NCBI GenBank assembly: GCA_944376335.1
Contig: CALWCH010000009.1
Location: forward strand, 1-55,496
Origin: an uncultured Clostridia bacterium
GTDB taxonomy: Bacteria > Bacillota > Clostridia > Christensenellales > Borkfalkiaceae
Reading direction: 5' to 3'
Length of the DNA stretch: 55,496 bases
This document shows, one piece after another, positions 48,608-55,496 of this stretch; position 1 is the stretch's first letter, and each line of letters opens with the position of its first letter. Below the pieces are notes generated by a model that saw nothing but the letters and a program-made list of their open reading frames with translations, had not been told where the DNA came from and did no database searches. The position numbers and the translations under genes are program-made.

Positions 48608-49222
48608 ATGCAGGAAGATCAGGACCGCCTTGCCGAGGTCATCGGCAAAAATATCATGCGCTTAAGAAAGCTCGCGGGGCTCACGCAGTCCGAACTTGCC
48701 CAAAAGCTCAACTATTCGGATAAGTCCGTCTCCAAGTGGGAGCAGGGCAACGGCATCCCCGATGTGCGCATCCTCATGCAGCTTGCGGAGCTGTTCGGCG
48801 TGACGCTCGACGAGCTCGTGCACGAGCCGCAGGGCACCGTCATCATGCCCAAGCGTTACCGTCTGAAGCAGCGCATCATCACCCTTCTGTGCGCCGTCGG
48901 GCTGTGCTGGCTGACGGCCGTCGTCCTCTATGTGTTTATGGGCATCTTCGGCAAGGGGGAGCTTTCTCACACCTGGCTCGTCTTTATCTACGCCGTCGCG
49001 GCGAGTGCCATCGTCGTCCTGGTCTTTGCCTGCGTGTGGAAGTGGAAGGTGGTGCGCATCGTCTCGCTCTCCGTCCTCATCTGGACGGTGCTCGGCACCA
49101 TCTTTTTGACGGCGTATGTGTTCGGGCAGAACATCTGGCTCATCTTCCTCATCGGGATACCCCTGCAAATTCTCGCGCTCTTCTTCTTTGTCTGGCGCAA
49201 GGGCGCGCGCTTTAAGGAATAA
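48608..49222 (+). CDS. XRE-family regulator with membrane domain
   Basis: 204 residues. An HTH_3 domain at the N-terminus (IGKNIMRLRKLAGLTQSELAQKLNYSDKSVSKWEQGNGIPDVRILMQLAELFGVTLDEL, residues 12-70), then four predicted spans (about 88-112, 120-145, 150-172, 176-196). Such membrane-tethered regulators are common in Clostridia and usually control the adjacent operon. It is followed 3 bases later by a membrane protein gene. Confidence 0.88.
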   Translation: MQEDQDRLAEVIGKNIMRLRKLAGLTQSELAQKLNYSDKSVSKWEQGNGIPDVRILMQLAELFGVTLDELVHEPQGTVIMPKRYRLKQRIITLLCAVGLCWLTAVVLYVFMGIFGKGELSHTWLVFIYAVAASAIVVLVFACVWKWKVVRIVSLSVLIWTVLGTIFLTAYVFGQNIWLIFLIGIPLQILALFFFVWRKGARFKE

Positions 49223-49225
49223 ACT

Positions 49226-50287
49226 ATGCACGATCTGTTAAAGGAAGCCGAACGCTTGCAAAAAAAGCGCAAGGCGCTGAATATTTGCGCATGGACGGCG
49301 GCGACGCTCGCCCTTCTTTTGGTGGTGGGCGCCATCGTCTGCCTCGTCATGCTCGGCCTCGGCAACGAGAACACCTATCTTTTGGGCTTTCTCGCCCTCG
49401 GCTGCATGCTGGGCGGGGCCGCGCTCGGCGGCGTGGGGTTTGCGCTCTTCCGCGCTGCCGTGAAGGCGGAGGGCGCGGCGCGCGACTTTTCGGAGCGTGC
49501 AGACGGCGAGGAGAGCTTCACCGTGGGTGAGGGCACGCTCGCAAGCTTTACGGAGGACGCCCTTTTGATCAAGGGAAAGGACCGCGAAAAGCGGGAAAAG
49601 CGCATCCGCGTGCCGTATAAGGACATGCGGTTTTTCTCCGTCGTCGTGCGGCACTCCCCGAAGGATAAGGGCGAGTGGCGGGTGCTGTTTGAGATCCCCG
49701 CGCATTATCTCAGCCGAAAGCCGCAAAAGGGGGAGCCGCCCGCGCTCATCGAGACGGAGGGAAAGGAGCGCCTCGCTGCTGCCATCAAGGCGCACGGGCT
49801 GGAACTTCTGGGCGAGACGCCCTCGGGCAAAATGCCGCATACCCCTAAGCGGGTGCAGAAATATGTGATGCCCGATGCGGAGAAGCGGAAAAAGGCGATG
49901 CCGCTCATCATCTTGGGCGTGGTCATGCTCGTGGCGGGCATTCCCGTCGCCATTCTTTGGGAGCGCACCATCGGCATCGTGCTGAGCTGTTTCGGGCTGT
50001 ATCTTGTTGTCCACGGGTGCATCAACTTCTTTCGGGCACATACCGACCTCATCCTCTTCGAAGAGGGCATCTGGGACAAGAAGGCGACGGCGCCCGAGAG
50101 CAGCTATTTAAAGTGGGAGGAAATTTCGGCGGTGTCCTTCTTCGAGGGGCGGGCGGCGACGGACAAGACGCCCGAGGAAAAGCCTGCGCTCATCCTCTCC
50201 TGCGCCTACGGCGACCACGGCTTTACGCCCGTGAAGGAGGCGTATGACTATCTGGCGGCGCATCGCCCCGAACTTTGTAAAAAATGA
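49226..50287 (+). CDS. Membrane protein of unknown function, paired with the XRE regulator
   Basis: 353 residues. Two N-terminal spans (about 20-45 and 50-75), a soluble beta-rich part (85-200) resembling a bPH/PH-like fold by alternating strands (FTVGEGTLASFTEDALLIKGK, IRVPYKDMRFFSVVV), two more spans (about 225-245 and 250-270), and a second PH-like stretch (LILFEEGIWDKKA...YLKWEEISAVSFFEG). The duplicated span-plus-PH organisation is visible by eye. Function not known; it may be the target or sensor partner of the XRE protein. Confidence 0.65.
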   Translation: MHDLLKEAERLQKKRKALNICAWTAATLALLLVVGAIVCLVMLGLGNENTYLLGFLALGCMLGGAALGGVGFALFRAAVKAEGAARDFSERADGEESFTVGEGTLASFTEDALLIKGKDREKREKRIRVPYKDMRFFSVVVRHSPKDKGEWRVLFEIPAHYLSRKPQKGEPPALIETEGKERLAAAIKAHGLELLGETPSGKMPHTPKRVQKYVMPDAEKRKKAMPLIILGVVMLVAGIPVAILWERTIGIVLSCFGLYLVVHGCINFFRAHTDLILFEEGIWDKKATAPESSYLKWEEISAVSFFEGRAATDKTPEEKPALILSCAYGDHGFTPVKEAYDYLAAHRPELCKK

Positions 50288-50352
50288 GACGGTATCTGTG
50301 ATGGGCGGGCATGCGGCCCGCCCTTTTGCGTGCACTTTTGCAGATTTTGCGG

Positions 50353-50380
50353 TTGACAAGCATAAAAAACATGGTATAAT
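50353..50380 (+). promoter_or_regulatory. Promoter of mcsA-mcsB-clpC
   Basis: TTGACA at 50353-50358, 16 bases, TATAAT at 50375-50380. I find neither a CtsR heptad repeat nor a CIRCE element around it. Confidence 0.8.
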
Positions 50381-50419
50381 GATAACAATAGGGCGAGTTT
50401 GCGCCCGATGAGGCTGACG

Positions 50420-50848
50420 ATGCAATGTTCAAAGTGCGGCAGGCCCGCATTCAAATATAAGATAAGGACAGGGGGAGAGGAGCGCGAAGTGGTGCTCTGC
50501 CCCGACTGTTACCGTGCGCTCTATGCCCGTGCGGGGGGAAGGCGGTGCCCCGCGTGCGGCATGACGTTCGAGGACTACAAGCGGACGGGGCTCTTGGGGT
50601 GCGCCAAGTGCTACCGCTATTTCCGCCGCGAGCTGGTGCCTGCCCTCAAGGAGCTGCAGGGCGGCACGCAGCATACGGGCAAGACCCCGGGGAAGGACGC
50701 GGGGGAAAACTATGAACTTTTATTGGAGCGGGCAAGGCTTCGCAGCCGCCTCGAAGAGGCGGTGCGGCGGGGCGACGACGTGGAAGTCGAGCGCCTCGGC
50801 GGTCAGATCCGCGAACTCAGTGCCGCCATACGGGGGGTGCGCGCATGA
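50420..50848 (+). CDS. mcsA: McsA, zinc-binding activator of McsB
   Basis: 142 residues from ATG 50420, where TGAGG precedes at 6 bases; the start matches the family (first CxxC at once). Zinc pairs are CSKC, CPDC, CPAC and CAKC, then a C-terminal UVR domain (YELLLERARLRSRLEEAVRRGDDVEVERLGGQIREL). McsA activates the arginine kinase McsB. It overlaps mcsB (ATGA). ctsR, which normally opens this operon, is absent. Confidence 0.92.
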   Translation: MQCSKCGRPAFKYKIRTGGEEREVVLCPDCYRALYARAGGRRCPACGMTFEDYKRTGLLGCAKCYRYFRRELVPALKELQGGTQHTGKTPGKDAGENYELLLERARLRSRLEEAVRRGDDVEVERLGGQIRELSAAIRGVRA

Positions 50849-51939
50849 CGCCCTTACAGGAGCGCGCCGCGCGGGCGCAGAAGGACATCTCTTACGGCAG
50901 GGCGGCGGGGGGCGACGTTGCAGTCTCCACGAGGATACGGCTTGCGCGAAACTTCGAGGACTATCCCTTCCCCAACCGCCTTTCGGACATTTCGCTGGCG
51001 CAGGAGATCGTGCAGCTCGTCACCGATGAGCTGTGCGGGGTGGAGGACTTCACGCTCCGCCGCATGAATAACCTCTCCAAGGAGGAGGCGGCGTCTCTTC
51101 GCGACAGCAACCTCATCAGCCAGGACCTCATCAAGAACCGCGCCATCTCGGCGGTGCTCATCTCGAGCGACGAGAGCATCTCCGTGATGATCAACGAAGA
51201 GGATCACATCCGCGAGCAGTACTTTTTGAAGGGGTTCGATCTCGAGGCCGCCTATGAGCGCCTTGCGGGCATCGACGATATCATCGCCTCCGCCATTCCC
51301 TTCGCCTACGATCAGCAGTTCGGCTATCTCACGGCGTGCCCCACCAACCTCGGCACGGGCTTAAGGGCGTCCGTGATGCTCTTTCTTCCCGCCATGGCGC
51401 GAAGCGGGCTCATGCGGGCGTGCGCGGACGAGCTTGCGCGCGAGGGGCTCACGGTGCGCGGGGCGTACGGCGAGGGCAGCGGGGCGGAGGGGGCGCTCTA
51501 TCAAATCAGCAACGAGCGGACGCTGGGGCGCTCCGAGGAAGAGATCTTAAATGCCGTGGACAGCGCCGTGTGCCGCGTCATCGAGCGGGAACACCGCGAG
51601 CGGCGGCGCATCTTAAGGGAGGACCGCATCGGCATTGCCGACGTCGTCCTGCGCTCCTTCGGCATCCTCACCAACTGCGTGCGGCTTCCCATGCGGGAGT
51701 TCATGCGCTGCATGCAGAACGTCAAGTTCGGCGTCGTGTTGGGGCTCTTGGAGGGGAACATCGAGGAGCTCGACGGGCTCATCGTTGATATGCGCCCCTC
51801 CAACATCGACCAGATCAACGGGAGCCCGCTCGATGAGGACGGGTACGATACCTTCCGCGCCGCCTATGTGGGCGACGTGCTCAGGCGCATGGGGCTCGTG
51901 ACCGAAGAGGCGCGCGCCCGTCTCTGGAACGAGGAATAA
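50845..51939 (+). CDS. mcsB: McsB protein arginine kinase
   Basis: 364 residues. The phosphagen-kinase fold shows VSTRIRLARNFEDYPFP, the nucleotide-site CPTNLGTGLRASVMLFLP with its reactive Cys, and GLYQISNERTLGRSE-type loops (GALYQISNERTLG). McsB phosphorylates arginines of misfolded proteins, marking them for ClpCP. It lies between mcsA and clpC as in Bacillus. Confidence 0.96.
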   Translation: MTPLQERAARAQKDISYGRAAGGDVAVSTRIRLARNFEDYPFPNRLSDISLAQEIVQLVTDELCGVEDFTLRRMNNLSKEEAASLRDSNLISQDLIKNRAISAVLISSDESISVMINEEDHIREQYFLKGFDLEAAYERLAGIDDIIASAIPFAYDQQFGYLTACPTNLGTGLRASVMLFLPAMARSGLMRACADELAREGLTVRGAYGEGSGAEGALYQISNERTLGRSEEEILNAVDSAVCRVIEREHRERRRILREDRIGIADVVLRSFGILTNCVRLPMREFMRCMQNVKFGVVLGLLEGNIEELDGLIVDMRPSNIDQINGSPLDEDGYDTFRAAYVGDVLRRMGLVTEEARARLWNEE

Positions 51940-51982
51940 CGCCCGCCGTGCGGGCAAAGAGAACTTTTCAACGGGGGACTCT

Positions 51983-54493
51983 ATGGAAAAGCGCTATACC
52001 GAACATCTCGAACATGCCATCGAGTATGCGAACGACATCGCGAATGCCTACGATACGGGCTACATCGGCACAGAGCACATCCTCTTCGGGCTCATCTGCG
52101 AGGAGGGGAGCGCCGCGGGCAGGCTCTTGAAGGAGATGGGCGTCGACCGCAACAAATATAAGGAAGAGTTCCGCAAGAGCATCGACCGCAGCTCTTCGGC
52201 GCGCGGCTATACGCCCCGCACCAAGAAGCTGTTTGAGACGGCTGCCGAGGTCGCCCTGCACGGGCCCGTCAAGACCATTCCGGGCACAGAGCATATGCTC
52301 TATGCCGTGCTCTCTCTGAACAACTGCCTTGCCGTGCTCATTCTGAAGCGGCTGCACATCGACCTTTATAACCTTGCCCTGTGCACCGAGCGGCTCGTCT
52401 TTGCGCCGGGCGGAGAGGAACAGGAGAAGGCGCAGGAGCAGGCGGAGAACTTCCGCCGCATGTTAAGGAGCGAGGAAAAGTTCCCCGAACCCCATATCGG
52501 CGAGGAGAAGGAGGAGGGGGAGCCGCGCAAGATCTCCCTTGCGCCCATTCTGGCTTCCTACGGCGAGGACCTCACCGAAAAGGCACGTCTCGGCAAGCTC
52601 GACCCCGTCATCGGAAGGAGGGAGGAGATCGAGAAGGTCATCCAGATCCTCTCCCGCCGTACGAAGAACAACCCCGTGCTCATCGGCGAGCCGGGCGTGG
52701 GGAAGAGCGCCGTCGTCGAAGGGCTCGCGCAGGCCATCGTGCAGGGCGAAGTGCCCGAAATTCTGCGCGGGAAGATGGTGTATTCCCTCAACGTCACCTC
52801 GCTCGTCGCGGGGGCGAAATACAGGGGCGACTTTGAAGAGCGCTTAAAGAAGGTCATCGACCTCGTCATGCGGGACAGGAACATCATCCTCTTCATCGAC
52901 GAGATACACATGATCGTGGGGGCGGGGTCGTCTATGGAAAACAATATGGACGCCTCCAACATCTTAAAGCCCAAGCTCGCGCGCGGGGAGCTGCAGACCG
53001 TGGGCGCGACGACGTTTGAAGAGTACCGGAAATTCATCGAAAAGGACCCCGCCTTGGAGCGGCGGTTTACGCCCGTCATCGTCGACCAGCCCTCGGTGGA
53101 GGACGCCATTACCATTTTGAACGGCCTGCGCGACAGGTATGAGGCGCACCACGACGTCGTCATCACCGACGAGGCAATCGAGGCGGCGGTCAAACTTTCC
53201 GACCGCTACATCACCGACCGCTGCCTGCCCGACAAGGCCATCGACCTCATCGATGAGGCTGCCTCGCGCGAGCGGCTGCGCTCCTACAACGGGCCCAAGG
53301 AGCTGCACGAGCTCGAGGAAGAGCTCGAGCGCACCCGCATGGAGGGGGAGAAGGCGGTCAAGTGGAAGAACTATGCCCGTGCCGCCGAGCTCACTGACAA
53401 GGCGGAAAAACTCACGCGGGAGCTGGGCGAAAAGAAGCAGGCGTGGCTGGAACGGCGCAATGCGACGCATCTCTCCATCGGCAGGGACGAAGTTGCGGAG
53501 ATCGTGAGCAGCTGGACGGGCGTGCCCCTCGTGCGGCTGACCGAGGAGGAGAGCGAGCGGCTCATGCACCTTGAAGACGACCTGCATAAGCGCATCGTGG
53601 GGCAGGACGAGGCGGTGAGTGCCGTCGCGCGCGCCATCCGCCGTGCCCGCGCGGGGCTCAATTCCCCCGACAAGCCCATCGGCTCCTTCATCTTCGTCGG
53701 CCCGACGGGCGTGGGCAAGACCGACCTTACGAAGGCGCTCGCGGAGAGCCTCTTCGGCGACGAGCGGCTGATGGTGCGCCTGGATATGTCGGAATTTATG
53801 GATAAGACGTCCGTCACCAAGCTCATCGGCGCGCCGCCCGGGTATGTGGGCTATGAGGACGGCGAGGGAGCGCTCACCGAGCGCATCCGCCGCAAGCCGT
53901 ATTCCGTCGTGCTCTTCGATGAGATCGAGAAGGCGCACCCCGATATCTTTAATATCCTTCTGCAAATTCTCGACGACGGCCGCCTGACCGACAACAAGGG
54001 ACGCGTCGTGTCCTTCAAGAATACCGTCATCATTTTGACGTCCAACGTGGGCGCGCACGAGGTGAAGGAGGTGCCTTCGCTCGGCTTCGGCACGGACGAG
54101 GCGGGGCAGAATGAGTACGAGCGTATGAAGGACAACATCGACGCGGCGCTCAAGAAGCAGTTCCGCCCCGAGTTCTTGAACCGCCTCGACGACATCATCA
54201 TCTTCCACAAGCTCTCCAAGGAGGACGCCTCCCGCATCTGCGAGAAAATTCTTTCCTCCGTGCAGGCGCGGCTCAAGGAGAAGGGCATCATCGTCAAGGT
54301 GAGCTCGCGGGCAAGGAGCCGCCTCGTCGAGGAGGGCTACAGCGAGGAATTCGGCGCGCGGCCCTTAAAGCGGGTGGTGCGCAAGCTCGTCGAGGACCGC
54401 CTCTCCGAAGAAATTTTGGCGGGCACCGTGAAGGCGGGGGGCACCGTCATCGTCGACGAGGAGGACGGCAAACTCACCTTTGAATTGGAATAA
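51983..54493 (+). CDS. clpC: ATP-dependent unfoldase ClpC
   Basis: 836 residues. Two N-terminal Clp_N repeats (about 1-145, including the pArg-binding region), AAA1 with GEPGVGKSAVVEG (about 235), a UVR-containing M-domain (about 410-480, ELEEELERTRMEGEKAVKWKNYARAAELTD), AAA2 with GPTGVGKTDLTKAL (about 573) and the C-terminal D2-small domain (FGARPLKRVVRKLVEDRLSEEIL). It unfolds arginine-phosphorylated clients for ClpP. It has a GGGGG ribosome site and is in the operon with mcsB. Confidence 0.97.
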   Translation: MEKRYTEHLEHAIEYANDIANAYDTGYIGTEHILFGLICEEGSAAGRLLKEMGVDRNKYKEEFRKSIDRSSSARGYTPRTKKLFETAAEVALHGPVKTIPGTEHMLYAVLSLNNCLAVLILKRLHIDLYNLALCTERLVFAPGGEEQEKAQEQAENFRRMLRSEEKFPEPHIGEEKEEGEPRKISLAPILASYGEDLTEKARLGKLDPVIGRREEIEKVIQILSRRTKNNPVLIGEPGVGKSAVVEGLAQAIVQGEVPEILRGKMVYSLNVTSLVAGAKYRGDFEERLKKVIDLVMRDRNIILFIDEIHMIVGAGSSMENNMDASNILKPKLARGELQTVGATTFEEYRKFIEKDPALERRFTPVIVDQPSVEDAITILNGLRDRYEAHHDVVITDEAIEAAVKLSDRYITDRCLPDKAIDLIDEAASRERLRSYNGPKELHELEEELERTRMEGEKAVKWKNYARAAELTDKAEKLTRELGEKKQAWLERRNATHLSIGRDEVAEIVSSWTGVPLVRLTEEESERLMHLEDDLHKRIVGQDEAVSAVARAIRRARAGLNSPDKPIGSFIFVGPTGVGKTDLTKALAESLFGDERLMVRLDMSEFMDKTSVTKLIGAPPGYVGYEDGEGALTERIRRKPYSVVLFDEIEKAHPDIFNILLQILDDGRLTDNKGRVVSFKNTVIILTSNVGAHEVKEVPSLGFGTDEAGQNEYERMKDNIDAALKKQFRPEFLNRLDDIIIFHKLSKEDASRICEKILSSVQARLKEKGIIVKVSSRARSRLVEEGYSEEFGARPLKRVVRKLVEDRLSEEILAGTVKAGGTVIVDEEDGKLTFELE

Positions 54494-54521
54494 ATGATAA
54501 AAGAGATACAAAGAGAACGAT

Positions 54522-55046
54522 ATGGAACAGACATTGAAATGCATCCCCTATCACGGCGCACCCCGCAAGGGTGCGCTGAAAGCACTTTACCGCACCGCCT
54601 TCCCGAGGGCGGAGCGCGCGCCCCTTCTTCACCTCATCCGCCTTGCAAAGAAGGGGGAGTGCGCCTTTTCGGGCTGGTACGAGGGGGAGACGTTTGTGGG
54701 GCTCACCGTCGCCATCCAAAGAGCGGACTTTACCTATCTGTTCTTTCTCGCCGTCTCGGGAGAAGTGCGCTCGAAAGGCTACGGCGGGCGCATTCTGGAA
54801 GAAGTGAAGGAGCAGTATAAGGCAAAGCCCGTCGTCCTCGACATGGAGGAGAGGAGCGCGCAGGCTTCTAACGCCGAGCAGCGGGAGAGACGGTATCGCT
54901 TTTATGAAAAGCACGGCTTTGTGCCCGCGGGCTATACCTATACTTATAACGGCGTGACGTATGAGGTGCTCGTGTGGGGCGGGGAAGTGACGAAGGAGCG
55001 CTACTATGCCTTCTTAAAGGAGCGCATCCCGCGGTTTTATAACTGA
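54522..55046 (+). CDS. GNAT-family acetyltransferase
   Basis: 174 residues. LKALYRTAFPRAERAPLLHLIRLAKKGECAFSGWYEGETFVGLTVAI, a beta strand TYLFFLAVSGEVRSKGYGGRILEEVKE (the acetyl-CoA loop RSKGYGGR) and YRFYEKHGFVPAGYTYTYNGVTYEVLVWGG are typical of this family. It starts 28 bases after clpC and is the final gene before the ribosomal operon. Substrate unknown. Confidence 0.9.
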   Translation: MEQTLKCIPYHGAPRKGALKALYRTAFPRAERAPLLHLIRLAKKGECAFSGWYEGETFVGLTVAIQRADFTYLFFLAVSGEVRSKGYGGRILEEVKEQYKAKPVVLDMEERSAQASNAEQRERRYRFYEKHGFVPAGYTYTYNGVTYEVLVWGGEVTKERYYAFLKERIPRFYN

Positions 55047-55112
55047 GCGCAAAAAAGAAGGTATTTTTTTGCGAAAAGCGGCAAAAATCATAAAAAACAT
55101 GCGTTAAAACCG

Positions 55113-55141
55113 TTGACAGAAGCTTGACATTATGGTAGAAT
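55113..55141 (+). promoter_or_regulatory. Upstream promoter of the rpsJ leader
   Basis: TTGACA at 55113-55118, 17 bases, TAGAAT at 55136-55141. A second TTGACA-17-TATAAA lies at 55336-55364 just before the gene. Confidence 0.75.
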
Positions 55142-55147
55142 GTTCAA

Positions 55148-55306
55148 GCTGTGTCATTGCGGCGTATAGGGTTGAGACGGGAAGTTACTGAAAAAGCGAG
55201 GTTGAAAGCCCCTCGGCAGATAATTTCCGTTGACAAATGTAGGGGCTCGACTCCTGCGACTAACCGAGGCTTTTTTCTCAAAGCACTCCAAAAAAGTGTT
55301 TTTTTG
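55148..55306 (+). promoter_or_regulatory. Structured leader upstream of rpsJ, possible attenuator
   Basis: Competing stems are visible. CGAGG (55197-55201) can pair with CCTCG (55211-55215), which can instead pair as CCTCGG with CCGAGG (55264-55269) followed by CTTTTTT. AGCCCCT (55207-55213) can pair with AGGGGCT (55241-55247), excluding the terminator. A second weak hairpin CACT/AGTG precedes seven T (to 55305). This looks like an antiterminator/terminator switch. It is not a known leader that I recognise. Confidence 0.5.
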
Positions 55307-55335
55307 ATGGAAAGACCTCGATACGCACGGATACG

Positions 55336-55364
55336 TTGACACAAAAATCCATAGTTAGTATAAA
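55336..55364 (+). promoter_or_regulatory. Proximal promoter of rpsJ
   Basis: TTGACA at 55336-55341, 17 bases, TATAAA at 55359-55364. The AAGGAG ribosome site (55365-55370) would lie at or before the start of transcription. Confidence 0.6.
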
Positions 55365-55377
55365 AAGGAGTTAGAAA

Positions 55378-55496
55378 ATGGCAAGTCAGAAGATCAGGAT
55401 CAAGCTGTCGGCATACGACCACGAACTCGTCGATCAGGCGGCGCAGCGCATCGTAGAGACGATGCAGAAGGGCGGAGCAAAGATCTCCGGTCCCAT
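55378..55496 (+). CDS. rpsJ: 30S ribosomal protein S10 (partial, cut by window end)
   Basis: Only the first 39 residues are present. [36 protein letters not shown] is the S10 N-terminus. It normally opens the large S10-spc ribosomal operon, so further ribosomal genes are expected beyond the window. AAGGAG precedes ATG 55378. The 3' end is missing. Confidence 0.95.
   Translation, partial: MASQKIRIKLSAYDHELVDQAAQRIVETMQKGGAKISGP

Noticed and set aside
55142-55280. A tRNA-like stretch (GGGGCTCGACTCC) in the rpsJ leader
   Set aside because: No acceptor stem or anticodon arm can be drawn; competing terminator stems explain the region better.

Overview
This 55.5 kb window looks like chromosome of an uncultured, GC-rich, Gram-positive member of the Clostridia (inference). 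The reasons are the gene orders plsX-rnc-smc-ftsY and ylxM-ffh-rpsP-khpA, mcsA-mcsB-clpC, a leucine T-box, AGGAGG-type ribosome sites, consensus TTGACA/TATAAT promoters, and small proteins that resemble spore regulators and coat proteins. Almost all of it is housekeeping. I saw no transposase, integrase, phage gene, CRISPR array, tRNA or rRNA.

Layout. 0-3 kb: a cyclophilin-like lipoprotein, an unknown protein, a Myb/SANT-like regulator and a tiny membrane protein. 2.8-3.4 kb: a non-coding stretch with repeat module copy 1. 3.4-9.2 kb: a RuvX-DUF1292 fusion and a Fur-family regulator, then leuA behind a T-box, then a YtrA-type GntR regulator with an ABC transporter. 9.2-13 kb: citrate synthase, an acetyltransferase, MazF and a cation diffusion facilitator. 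13-23 kb: the phospholipid/RNase III/chromosome/secretion block (plsX-rnc-smc-ftsY, then ylxM-ffh-rpsP-khpA), split by 1.36 kb of repeats holding module copy 2. 23-30.6 kb: a repeat-rich surface protein, pgi, a MurJ/SpoVB-type flippase, a LysM protein and an MsmK/UgpC-type ATPase. 30.7-38.7 kb: a metal permease, hisC, a degenerate dehydrogenase-like protein, a NagD-type phosphatase, a four-gene sigma-factor partner-switching operon, a membrane protein and a PucR/CdaR-type regulator. 38.7-48.1 kb: an S41 protease, cysteine desulfurase with DUF3343, nth, coat-like small proteins, ychF, argS, gph and a rubrerythrin. 48.6-55.5 kb: an XRE membrane regulator pair, mcsA-mcsB-clpC without ctsR, an acetyltransferase, and the start of rpsJ behind a structured leader.

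The most unusual object is a roughly 300 bp module present twice (about 2889-3183 and 19860-20196). Each copy encodes a lysine-rich 34-residue peptide on the minus strand behind a very strong ribosome site. A plus-strand promoter makes a converging RNA of about 92 nt. The two transcripts meet at a bidirectional terminator whose stem contains the peptide stop codon. This is the architecture of Fst/par-like type I toxin-antitoxin loci. The peptide frame differs by one synonymous base between copies, while the RNA loops and flanks have diverged. Both copies are embedded in a second, structured repeat family whose hairpin stems covary.

Other window-wide signals: at least six genes have a -10 box exactly six bases before ATG, implying leaderless mRNAs. 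The sigma operon carries two HATPase-type proteins, one degenerate, and has a candidate SigB-type promoter. Convergent genes are separated by unusually long perfect hairpins. All functional calls rest on motif reading without database searches.
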